From: Pelagibius litoralis
Lineage (GTDB): Bacteria > Pseudomonadota > Alphaproteobacteria > Kiloniellales > DSM-21159
Length of the DNA: 64,000 nucleotides
Assembly: GCA_029287455.1 (NCBI GenBank)
Contig: JARFRB010000091.1
Span: 1 to 64,000, forward strand
Direction: 5' to 3'
A program made the position numbers and the translations under genes. Below are positions 1 to 7,223 of the stretch, piece after piece; position 1 is the first letter of the stretch; every line of letters begins with the position of its first letter. The notes beneath the pieces are model-generated. The model ran no database searches and was not told where the DNA came from. It was given only the letters and a program-made list of their open reading frames with translations.

Positions 1-77
1 GTTCTAAGCCATTGAAGAAAAAGGGAAACAATTCGCGATCGAGAGACTTCAAAGACTTAGGAACCCCCGACGTTCAA

Positions 78-123
78 GACTGCAAATCCTTGTACGTCGG
101 TTCGATTCCGGCCCGGGCCTCCA
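78..123 (+). other. tRNA-Cys(GCA) 3' fragment, probable attachment-site scar
   Basis: From the 5' edge of the anticodon loop to the CCA end the sequence is a good tRNA-Cys. It has loop CTGCAAA with anticodon GCA at 82-84, a four-base variable loop, a perfect T stem (96-100 with 108-112), acceptor strand CCGGGCC at 113-119, U73 at 120 and CCA at 121-123. The 5' half is missing: no GGCCCGG acceptor partner and no D arm exist upstream, and only two outer positions of the anticodon stem fail to pair. A tRNA cut near the anticodon loop with an intact 3' end is what tyrosine-recombinase integration leaves at one border. The element would lie to the left of the window. It is not a functional tRNA gene as it stands. 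Confidence 0.7.
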
Positions 124-144
124 GCTTCCGAGATGAAAGTCCCT

Positions 145-813
145 CTAGGCCGTCCAGGCCAGCATGTCGAAGACCATTCCCTCGGCGTTCTCAAGGGTGA
201 GGAAGAAGCCGATACCCGCAACCATGGCGCCCGCCAGGCGGACCTGCGTGGCAGTGGCTTCCGTCGCGTGCCATTGGCGCCTTGCGACCCAACCGGCTGA
301 CGAAGCAATGGCGAACTGGGTGAGTCCCAGACCAAGGAGATAGCCCAGCAGGACCGGGAGCCCCATGGCGCTTTCCTGCGCGGCGATCGAGTCCCCGAAC
401 GCGGAGCCGTGAAACAGGCCGAAGCCAGCGAAGAGCGCCACCGCCCAGCCCAGACCCAGCGCCCGGCCGGAGAGGATTACCGAGCCGACCACGAGCAGAG
501 AAAGGCCGATGACGATCTCCTTCGCGGGCAGGGCGACCCCGAGGCTCATTAACAGGCAGCCGAGCAGCATCGCGGCGATATAGCTGCCCGTGGCCATGAG
601 CGCGCGCCCGGTGAACAGCGCGGCGATGCCTACCGCCAGGATGAAGAACAGATGATCAAAGCCCAAGATCGGGTGGCCGATTCCAGAAAGAACCCCATGG
701 GCAAAGGTTTCCATGGGCATCCCGGCCAGCGGATGGTGCGCCTGGGCCGGAGCCGCAACTAGCGCCAAGCTGGCGGCCAAGGCCCCAGCGTTCACGGTAA
801 GAAATTTTCTCAT
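145..813 (-). CDS. HupE/UreJ family metal permease
   Basis: This 222-residue inner-membrane protein of the HupE/UreJ family is a likely nickel or cobalt importer. Residues 1-25 form a cleavable signal peptide ending AQA, followed by His-His-Pro. The family hallmark HPxxGxDH lies at residues 47-54 and binds the metal. Several hydrophobic helices follow, with a second conserved His in GLFHGSAFGD. The start at 813 has a Shine-Dalgarno sequence (AGGGGA) six bases upstream; an upstream in-frame extension reads through the leader and is not coding. The leader resembles a cobalamin riboswitch, which favours cobalt as substrate. No urease or hydrogenase genes are nearby, which also argues against a nickel-enzyme role. 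Confidence 0.88.
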   Translation of the reverse strand: MRKFLTVNAGALAASLALVAAPAQAHHPLAGMPMETFAHGVLSGIGHPILGFDHLFFILAVGIAALFTGRALMATGSYIAAMLLGCLLMSLGVALPAKEIVIGLSLLVVGSVILSGRALGLGWAVALFAGFGLFHGSAFGDSIAAQESAMGLPVLLGYLLGLGLTQFAIASSAGWVARRQWHATEATATQVRLAGAMVAGIGFFLTLENAEGMVFDMLAWTA

Positions 814-929
814 CTGCAGTCCCCTTAGAGCAATCCGTTCGACCTCGGGGGAGAGCCGTGCACAGCCGAGACACCAAGATCTTGGCCCTTTCGCCACGGC
901 CCCCCCCGTCCGCGTGAGGCGTTTATCCT

Positions 930-1086
930 CGTCGCACGGCTGGTCCGCTGGCTCGCGGTGCGCCGGTGCGGGCGCGCTCCGCATACAGCCGCTGGCGCGG
1001 CCGCGGCTTAAGGCCCCGGCTCGGGTCATCCTCATCCGCATTACCATTTCATCCCCAATGCTTTGCATCTCCTGGGGAACCGTAAC
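930..1086 (-). promoter_or_regulatory. putative cobalamin (B12) riboswitch upstream of hupE-like gene
   Basis: Read on the minus strand, the 367-base leader of the HupE gene begins with GGTTCCCC...GGGGATGAAATGGTAATGCGG. It ends with GCGAGCCAGCGGACCAGCCGTGCGAC, which closely follows the 3' part of the B12 element (consensus GCGAGCCAGGAGACCTGCC). The middle is GC-rich and could form paired arms but does not show a clean GCCACTG box. HupE-type transporters are a known class of B12-element-controlled cobalt permeases. I see both ends of the element but not every conserved box, so a covariance-model search is needed. The rest of 814-929 holds a G-rich stretch and the ribosome-binding site. Confidence 0.6.
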
Positions 1087-1180
1087 CTTTTCTGAATGCA
1101 GCTATTCGCCATGGCGGTCAAGTGCGGAATCCGACGGGTTTTCGAGAATTGGCGACGAACCGACGCACGAGGGCCAGCCA

Positions 1181-1642
1181 TCACCCCCCGTCGCCAACGT
1201 CCTTGCCCATTTCCCGCTGCCGCATGGGCATGGCGTCGATGGTGTCAAAGAGGGCCGCGGCGTCGAGCGCTCGACCGCTTCGCAGCTTCACGCCGCCGTC
1301 CTTTCCCACCAGGAGCGCGGCAGCCTCCCCCGCGTCCAGGCGGTACCGCCCCCGGAGCTCCGCTGCGTTGAGGCCGGGGGCCGGCTGCCCATCGATGGAG
1401 ACGCTGCCGGCGAGAACCTCGATATAGACCATATCGCGCTCGCGAAAGTTACCGTCCCGCCCCGCCAACTCCGAGCGTTGGGCGGCGAAAATCGGATGAC
1501 CAGGCTCCGGCGCGAAAACCAGCAGCGGTCGGTTGGACCAAAGATAGTCGTTCATCGATTGGACCGCCGCCGGATCGGCGGCATTGGCGATCCCATGCCA
1601 CCCGGCCAGAATGAACAGCATCGATAGCATCTGGGCGCCCAT
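1181..1642 (-). CDS. DUF4174 domain secreted protein
   Basis: This is a 153-residue protein with a hydrophobic signal sequence over about residues 1-21 and a DUF4174 domain. The domain begins at the motif NDYLWSNRPLLVFAP and continues through an RDMVYIEVL strand. DUF4174 proteins are small exported proteins with a thioredoxin-like fold and no proven function. The start at 1642 is preceded by a strong GGAGGT site; longer reading through the tRNA-His gene is an artefact. Two neighbouring genes in the same orientation (tRNA-His and the HupE gene) suggest no functional link. The last residues are Gly/Asp rich. I assign the family but no activity. Confidence 0.8.
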   Translation of the reverse strand: MGAQMLSMLFILAGWHGIANAADPAAVQSMNDYLWSNRPLLVFAPEPGHPIFAAQRSELAGRDGNFRERDMVYIEVLAGSVSIDGQPAPGLNAAELRGRYRLDAGEAAALLVGKDGGVKLRSGRALDAAALFDTIDAMPMRQREMGKDVGDGG

Positions 1643-1712
1643 GCCACCTCCGCCGTAGCTCCGCTTGCTTTGCCACGGCCCACAAAGGAAACCTCGGGAT
1701 GCGGAAAATGGC

Positions 1713-1789
1713 TGGGGTGGCTGACCGGATTTGAACCGGCGACCTCCTGGACCACAACCAGGCGCTCTAACCAACTGAGCTACAGCCAC
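1713..1789 (-). tRNA. tRNA-His(GTG)
   Basis: A complete cloverleaf is read on the minus strand. It has acceptor GTGGCTG pairing with CAGCCAC, D arm GCTC/GAGC, an anticodon stem CCTGG/CCAGG around loop TTGTGGT (anticodon GTG), T arm GCCGG/CCGGT, and an encoded CCA. Discriminator C73 faces a G at position 1790 (the extra G-1), the identity signature of tRNA-His. All stems pair. Confidence 0.97.
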
Positions 1790-1943
1790 CATCGGGCACC
1801 GAACCGCAAGAGTTCGGCCCAGGGCAGTTAGTAGTCCGGCGGCGGCGGAGCGTCAAGACAAGGGCGAAGCCCTGGACGCGACCACCGGGCGGGCATAGGC
1901 TCTCAAGCCGAAGCCAACTCCAGCTCCGCCGAGGAACCCGCAC

Positions 1944-3125
1944 ATGCTTCAAACCGCGGCCGCCATGTCCCGGCTGGGGACCGAAACCGCGTTCGAGGTT
2001 CTGGCCCGCGCCAAGGCTCTTGAAGCGGAGGGCCGGTCCATCGTCAATCTGGGCATCGGCCAGCCGGACTTCGAGACTCCGCCACACATCGTGGAGGCGG
2101 CGGTGAAAGCCCTGCGCGACGGGCACCATGGCTACACCCCGGCAGCCGGAATACCGGAGTTGCGGGAAAGCGTCGCGGCGGAACTTGAAAAGCGTGCCGG
2201 GCGAAGCTTGGATCCGAACCGGGTCGTGATCGTGCCCGGCGGCAAGGTGACGATGTTCTTCGCGATCCTGATGTTCGGCGAGCCCGGCGCGGAGATCATC
2301 TATCCAAACCCGGGGTTCCCGATCTACGAGTCCGCGATCAACTTCACCGGGGCCAAACCCGTCGCGCTGCCGCTGCTCGAGGCTAACGGATTTGCGTTCT
2401 CGGCAGAGGACCTGTTGGAGCGTGTGACGCCGGCGACGCGGCTCATCATCCTCAATAGCCCGGCGAACCCGACAGGAGGCGTCACGCCGCGCGCGGAGGT
2501 GGACCGTCTCGTGGAGGGTCTGGCCGAGCATCCCCAGGCGGCCGTGCTTTCGGACGAAATCTACGGCCGGATGCTTTACGACGGCCGGGAGCATGCGAGC
2601 TTGATGGCCTACGAGGAACTTGACGACCGGCTGATCCTGCTCGACGGCTGGTCGAAGACGTACGCCATGACCGGCTGGCGCATGGGCTACGGGTATTGGC
2701 CGAAGCAACTGCTCGAGGGCGCGACGCGCCTCGCCGTCAACAGCAATTCCTGCGTGAACGCCGCGGCGCAGTGGGCGGGAATCGCTGCCCTGGAGGGTCC
2801 GCAAGATGCGGTCGAGACCATGATGACGGCCTTCGATGAGCGCCGGCGGACGGTTGTTTCCGGCCTGAACGCGATTCCAGGCTTGTCCTGCGTGGAGCCA
2901 GGCGGCGCCTTCTACGCCTTCCCAAACATCTCGGGCAGCGGCATGTCCGCTAAGCAGTTGGAAGTGGCGCTGCTCGAGGAGGCCGGCGTTGCCACAGTCG
3001 CCGGAACCTCCTTTGGCGCCCATGGAGAAGGATATCTTCGGCTGTCTTACGCCAACTCGCTTGAGAACATAGAAATCGCGCTTGGCCGGATTGCGGAGTT
3101 TCTCGACGGAAGAGCCGCCGCGTAG
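1944..3125 (+). CDS. PLP-dependent class I/II aminotransferase (AspC-like)
   Basis: This 393-residue fold-type I aminotransferase is of the aspartate or aromatic aminotransferase group. The N-terminal NLGIGQPDFETP motif binds substrate and NSPANPTGG is the PLP-contacting loop. The Schiff-base lysine is K238 in DGWSKTYAMTGWRMGY, and the C-terminal arginine motif is YLRLSYANS. It is expected to transfer amino groups between amino acids and 2-oxo acids in the cytoplasm. An alternative Met at residue 8 would give a more typical N-terminus, but GAGGAA precedes the first ATG. The gene stands alone between tRNA-His and the glnB operon. Exact substrate cannot be read from sequence. Confidence 0.9.
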   Translation: MLQTAAAMSRLGTETAFEVLARAKALEAEGRSIVNLGIGQPDFETPPHIVEAAVKALRDGHHGYTPAAGIPELRESVAAELEKRAGRSLDPNRVVIVPGGKVTMFFAILMFGEPGAEIIYPNPGFPIYESAINFTGAKPVALPLLEANGFAFSAEDLLERVTPATRLIILNSPANPTGGVTPRAEVDRLVEGLAEHPQAAVLSDEIYGRMLYDGREHASLMAYEELDDRLILLDGWSKTYAMTGWRMGYGYWPKQLLEGATRLAVNSNSCVNAAAQWAGIAALEGPQDAVETMMTAFDERRRTVVSGLNAIPGLSCVEPGGAFYAFPNISGSGMSAKQLEVALLEEAGVATVAGTSFGAHGEGYLRLSYANSLENIEIALGRIAEFLDGRAAA

Positions 3126-3168
3126 GGCGAGCGCTGCTCAATGTTTGGGCATTTTGGTTAACAAATGA

Positions 3169-3178
3169 GCAAATTTGC
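3169..3178. promoter_or_regulatory. perfect 10-bp palindrome upstream of sigma-54 promoter
   Basis: GCAAATTTGC is a perfect inverted repeat 57 bases upstream of the glnB sigma-54 element. That is roughly where enhancer-binding proteins act, but it does not match the usual NtrC consensus closely, so its role is a guess. Confidence 0.3.
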
Positions 3179-3196
3179 GCCCGGCGTTACCGGTAA

Positions 3197-3652
<456 letters not shown>

Positions 3653-3734
3653 ACGGGTTTTCCGCATGGCCCTGGCGCCAGCGGAACGCGAAAACAAGGA
3701 ATGCACTGGGAAAATAGAAAGGACGAAAGCGAGA

Positions 3735-5144
3735 ATGTCGGACACTAAGACCGTTCTCGAGATGATGAGCGACCACGACGTCAAGTACGTCGACTTCAGA
3801 TTCACCGATCCGCGCGGCAAGTGGCAACACGTCGCCCAGCACGTCAGCACCGTCGATGAGGACATGCTGAACGACGGGATCATGTTTGACGGCTCCTCCA
3901 TCGCCGGCTGGAAGGCGATCAACGAGTCCGACATGGCGTTGAAGCCGGACCTGTCGACCGCGGTGATGGATCCCTTCGCCGCGCAGCCGCAGCTGATTCT
4001 CTTCTGCGATGTGCTCGAGCCCTCGACTATGCAGCCCTACAACCGTGACCCGCGCACGACCGCCAAGAAGGCGATCAGCTACATGGAGTCGCTGGGTGTG
4101 GGCGACACAGCGGTCTTCGGGCCGGAAGCCGAGTTCTTCGTCTTCGACGACGTGCGCTTCGCGGTGGACATGAACCACTCCTTCTTCCGCTTCGAGTCCG
4201 AGGAAGGCCCCTACATGGCCGGCGAGCCCTTCGAGGAAGGTAACGTTGGTCACCGTCCCGGCATCAAGGGCGGCTACTTCCCCGTCCCGCCGGTGGATTC
4301 CGGCACGGACCTGCGCGCCGAGATGGTAACGGTCATCGGCGAAATGGGCGTAAAGGTCGAGAAGCATCACCATGAGGTGGCGCCTTCCCAGCACGAACTT
4401 GGCATCAAGTTCGACACGCTGGTGAGCTGCGCCGACAACATGCAGATCTACAAGTACGTGGTGCACAACGTCGCCCATTCCTACGGCAAGACGGCCACTT
4501 TCATGCCGAAGCCTGTCTATGGGGACAACGGCTCGGGCATGCACGTGCATCAGTCGATCTGGAAGGACGGCCAGCCAACCTTCGCAGGCGACGGCTACGC
4601 GGGCCTCTCCGAGACGGCGCTGTTCTACATCGGCGGCATCATCAAGCACGCCCGTGCGATCAACGCCTTCACCAACCCCTCGACCAATAGCTACAAGCGC
4701 TTGGTGCCTGGGTTCGAGGCGCCGGTACTCTTGGCGTATTCCTCGCGCAACCGCTCGGCGTCGTGCCGCATTCCCTTCGGCGCCTCGCCGAAAGCCAAGC
4801 GCGTCGAGGTGCGGTTCCCGGACCCGACCGCCAATCCCTATCTGGCCTACACCTCCATGCTGATGGCCGGCTTGGACGGCATCCAGAACAAGATCCACCC
4901 GGGCGAGGCCATGGATAAGAACCTCTACGATCTTCCGCCGGAGGAGTTGAGCGAGGTTCCGACCGTTTGTGGCTCCTTGCGCGAGGCGGTGATGGCCCTG
5001 GAAGCCGACCAGGAATTCCTGCTGGCCGGCGGCGTTTTCGACAAGGACCAGATCGAGGCCTACATCGAATTGAAGTGGGAAGAGATCTACGCCTTCGAAC
5101 AAGCGCCGCACCCGATCGAATTCCAGATGTACTACTCGTCCTGA
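3735..5144 (+). CDS. glnA: type I glutamine synthetase
   Basis: This 469-residue GSI makes glutamine from glutamate, ammonia and ATP as a cytoplasmic dodecamer. Features seen are the N-terminal beta-grasp ([14 protein letters not shown]), the metal and substrate loops ([40 protein letters not shown]) and Y398 in [10 protein letters not shown]398 is the residue adenylylated by GlnE. The start at 3735 gives the family length; the upstream in-frame ATG at 3666 would add 23 atypical residues. It is the second gene of the glnBA operon and ends at a strong terminator. Regulation is expected through PII, GlnE and NtrC. Confidence 0.98.
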   Translation: MSDTKTVLEMMSDHDVKYVDFRFTDPRGKWQHVAQHVSTVDEDMLNDGIMFDGSSIAGWKAINESDMALKPDLSTAVMDPFAAQPQLILFCDVLEPSTMQPYNRDPRTTAKKAISYMESLGVGDTAVFGPEAEFFVFDDVRFAVDMNHSFFRFESEEGPYMAGEPFEEGNVGHRPGIKGGYFPVPPVDSGTDLRAEMVTVIGEMGVKVEKHHHEVAPSQHELGIKFDTLVSCADNMQIYKYVVHNVAHSYGKTATFMPKPVYGDNGSGMHVHQSIWKDGQPTFAGDGYAGLSETALFYIGGIIKHARAINAFTNPSTNSYKRLVPGFEAPVLLAYSSRNRSASCRIPFGASPKAKRVEVRFPDPTANPYLAYTSMLMAGLDGIQNKIHPGEAMDKNLYDLPPEELSEVPTVCGSLREAVMALEADQEFLLAGGVFDKDQIEAYIELKWEEIYAFEQAPHPIEFQMYYSS

Positions 5145-5165
5145 TCGGGCGGTGAGTTAACGGAG

Positions 5166-5204
5166 GGGCCGCTTTCTCAGCCGGGAAAGCGGCCCTTCTT
5201 TATT
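5166..5204 (+). terminator. rho-independent terminator of glnA
   Basis: An 11-bp perfect stem, GGGCCGCTTTC (5166-5176) with GAAAGCGGCCC (5185-5195), is followed by TTCTTTATT 21 bases after the glnA stop. Confidence 0.93.
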
Positions 5205-5233
5205 GGCGGATCCAATCCAGAAGTGCCGGAGCT

Positions 5234-5617
5234 CTATTCGGGCAGCTCAAGCTCCACTTCGATGCCGCCGTAACCGTGCTCCGAATCCCGCGCGCGGATC
5301 AACACGGTCTTCTGCCCCTCCGGCAGTTCGACCCCGCCGAGCGAACGGGTAAATGGCTGCTCGTTCTCATGGGGGTGCGCAAGGGTCCGGGTGGCGAGCA
5401 CCTTGCCGGTAGCCGGATCCACGATGTCCCAGCGGTCCGCGTAGTGGTCCCACCCCTCATCGTCATGGCGCACGGTCACCTCGAAACGCCAAGCATCCCC
5501 CGACCGGCTAGCCTCCGCGTCCACTACATCGGCTTCGCCAGCCGCGCTAGGCGCGGCAAAGGATGCCCCGGTGAAGCAAAGCGTGATCGCGAGAAGAATT
5601 GGCCTGGGCACGAACAT
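5234..5617 (-). CDS. hypothetical exported protein
   Basis: This 127-residue protein starts with a clear signal peptide (MFVPRPILLAITLCFTGASFA, cleavage near residue 22). The mature part is acidic and beta-rich, with WRFEVTVRHDDEGWDHYADRWDIVDP followed by a conserved-looking HPHENEQPFTR stretch. Similar small periplasmic proteins occur in marine bacteria without an assigned function, and I do not recognise a named domain. It is convergent with glnA across the terminator and 58 bases downstream of motA on the same strand, so it may be co-transcribed with motA. An Ig-like or beta-sandwich fold is a guess from the strand pattern. Confidence 0.7.
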   Translation of the reverse strand: MFVPRPILLAITLCFTGASFAAPSAAGEADVVDAEASRSGDAWRFEVTVRHDDEGWDHYADRWDIVDPATGKVLATRTLAHPHENEQPFTRSLGGVELPEGQKTVLIRARDSEHGYGGIEVELELPE

Positions 5618-5675
5618 GAGCGAAAGCCTGCACTATTGGCCCCGTCTCTGTCGAGCCACAAGGGCGTGAACTCAA

Positions 5676-6551
5676 TCAGGCCGCCTGCTCCTGACCCAGG
5701 GAACCGACCGCTTCGTCGAGTTCGTGAAAGCTCGGCTGCATCTTCGAGGGCACGTTCCCGCGGCCGATCTCGATGGAAACCTGAGGGGCGTGCCCGTGCA
5801 GGTGGGCCGTCACCGTATCCCGGATGACGGACAGGAAACGGTGTTCCTCTTCCAAGATCTGCTTCAGGCGGCTCCCCAAGGGCCCCATCATGCCATAGGA
5901 CAAGAACACGCCCAGAAATGTTCCCACCAGAGCCCCACCGATCAGCTTGCCAAGAATTTCCACGGGCTGATCGATTGGCGCCATTGTTTTGATCACCCAC
6001 AGAACCGCCGCGACGATCCCGAGCGCCGGAAGGCCGTCGGCCATGTTGCCCATAGCCTTGGCGGGCTTCATCGCCTCGTCATGCAGTTTCTCCAGTTGGC
6101 GCTCCATGAAGTCTTCAACTTGATGCGGGTCGTCGAGGTTCATGGTGACCATGCTCAAGGTATCGCAGATCAGGGCGACGACGGCCGTATCGCCAACAAT
6201 GCGCGGAAATCTGGAAAAGATGTCGCTCTCCGCCGGTTGCTCGATATGCGGCTCAAGGCCAATCACTCCCTGGGTCTTCATCAGGCGCGTCAGCAAGAAC
6301 AGCAAGCAGAGGAGGTCGCGATAGTCGTCGCGCTTCCAGCGTGGCCCCTTCATGATCTTGCCGAACGATCCGGCGACCTTCTTAACCACATCAAGACTGT
6401 TGGCTAAGACCAGCGCGCCGACTGCCGCTCCGCCGATCATCATCATCTCGAAAGGCAGCGCCTTGATGATGATCTCGATCATGCCTCCCGCCAGCAGGTA
6501 GCCGCCGAAGACCATGCCGAGCACGATGAAAATTCCGACGAAAGACAGCAT
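5676..6551 (-). CDS. motA: flagellar motor stator protein MotA
   Basis: This 291-residue MotA forms, with MotB, the ion-conducting stator that turns the flagellum. It has four membrane segments (about residues 4-22, 33-52, 170-190 and 203-225). The large cytoplasmic loop contains RLMKTQGVIGLEPHIEQP and DDPHQVEDFMERQLEKLHDE, the charged region that contacts the rotor. The conserved proline motif is in MADGLPALGIVAAVLWVIKTM. Length matches alphaproteobacterial MotA (about 285-295). On the minus strand a TATAAT-like -10 lies at 6664-6669, 112 bases upstream, with a poor -35. No motB or other flagellar gene is in the window, which is unusual because motA and motB are commonly adjacent. Confidence 0.93.
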   Translation of the reverse strand: MLSFVGIFIVLGMVFGGYLLAGGMIEIIIKALPFEMMMIGGAAVGALVLANSLDVVKKVAGSFGKIMKGPRWKRDDYRDLLCLLFLLTRLMKTQGVIGLEPHIEQPAESDIFSRFPRIVGDTAVVALICDTLSMVTMNLDDPHQVEDFMERQLEKLHDEAMKPAKAMGNMADGLPALGIVAAVLWVIKTMAPIDQPVEILGKLIGGALVGTFLGVFLSYGMMGPLGSRLKQILEEEHRFLSVIRDTVTAHLHGHAPQVSIEIGRGNVPSKMQPSFHELDEAVGSLGQEQAA

Positions 6552-6714
6552 AAGCGCCCGGCCCCCCGTGCAAACCCGCTAAGCGAAGCATCGGAAGGTT
6601 TCCCAAGGCGCCTTCCGGTTCGAGGCACCTTGGCACCGGACGCTTAATTCCCGATTAAGACGAATTATATTGCTAAATTACGCGCATTAAGGGATCGCGG
6701 TCTTCTCGGCGCCG

Positions 6715-7110
6715 CTACGTGTCGGTTCCCTCAACCGCTCTGGGCCTACCCTCTTCGTCGATCGCGACATAAACAAATATGCCCTCGGTCACGCGAAGGG
6801 CTTCTCCTTGACGGGACCGCTTGGCCCAGGTCTGCACCTCAACCGTGATCGAGGTGGTGCCGACGCGCCTCACTTCGGCGTAGCAAGACACCAAATCGCC
6901 GATGAAGACAGGTCGATGAAAGCGCATGGCGTCCACCGCGACGGTGGCTACCCTCCCTTTCGCCCGCTCGACCGCGGGAACAGCGCCCGCCAAATCCATC
7001 TGCGATAGCACCCAGCCACCAAAGATATCGCCGTTTGGATTGGCGTCCGCCGGCATCGCCAAAGTCCTAAGGGCCGGCTCTCCGCCCGGCGGCGCCTGTA
7101 CCTCCGACAT
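6715..7110 (-). CDS. acyl-CoA thioesterase, YciA-like hotdog
   Basis: This 131-residue single hotdog-domain protein has the YciA/BACH signature NPNGDIFGGWVLSQMDLAG, with the catalytic Asp in the MD pair. It is followed by FHRPVFIGDLVSCYAEVRRVGTTSITVEVQTW. The family hydrolyses fatty acyl-CoAs to free acids and CoA in the cytoplasm. The start at 7110 follows a GGGGAGGGGG purine tract; an upstream in-frame ATG would overlap the parE promoter. It is divergent from parE with 113 bases between starts. Chain-length preference cannot be predicted. Confidence 0.88.
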   Translation of the reverse strand: MSEVQAPPGGEPALRTLAMPADANPNGDIFGGWVLSQMDLAGAVPAVERAKGRVATVAVDAMRFHRPVFIGDLVSCYAEVRRVGTTSITVEVQTWAKRSRQGEALRVTEGIFVYVAIDEEGRPRAVEGTDT

Positions 7111-7188
7111 GTCTTGCCCCCTCCCCTCGTTCAGCCCCATTTGACCACAATATATCGTAAATTTGCCCTTTGAAACCACAGCATATGC

Positions 7189-7216
7189 TTGAACGGACCT
7201 ATCTTGCCCCTATAAT
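7189..7216 (+). promoter_or_regulatory. sigma-70 promoter of parE, predicted leaderless transcript
   Basis: TTGAAC (7189-7194), a 16-base spacer and a perfect TATAAT (7211-7216) are present. Transcription would begin about seven bases on, at or next to the A of the ATG at 7224, so the parE mRNA would have little or no leader. No Shine-Dalgarno sequence precedes that ATG. Confidence 0.65.
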
Positions 7217-7223
7217 GCGCCGC

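Noticed and set aside
57-335. Minus-strand 92-codon frame across the tRNA fragment
   Set aside because: It translates tRNA sequence (typical NRTDVQGF tail) and has no protein support.
145-1068. Longer version of the HupE-type protein starting at 1068
   Set aside because: The added 85 residues come from the riboswitch-like leader, whereas the signal peptide and Shine-Dalgarno sequence fit the start at 813.
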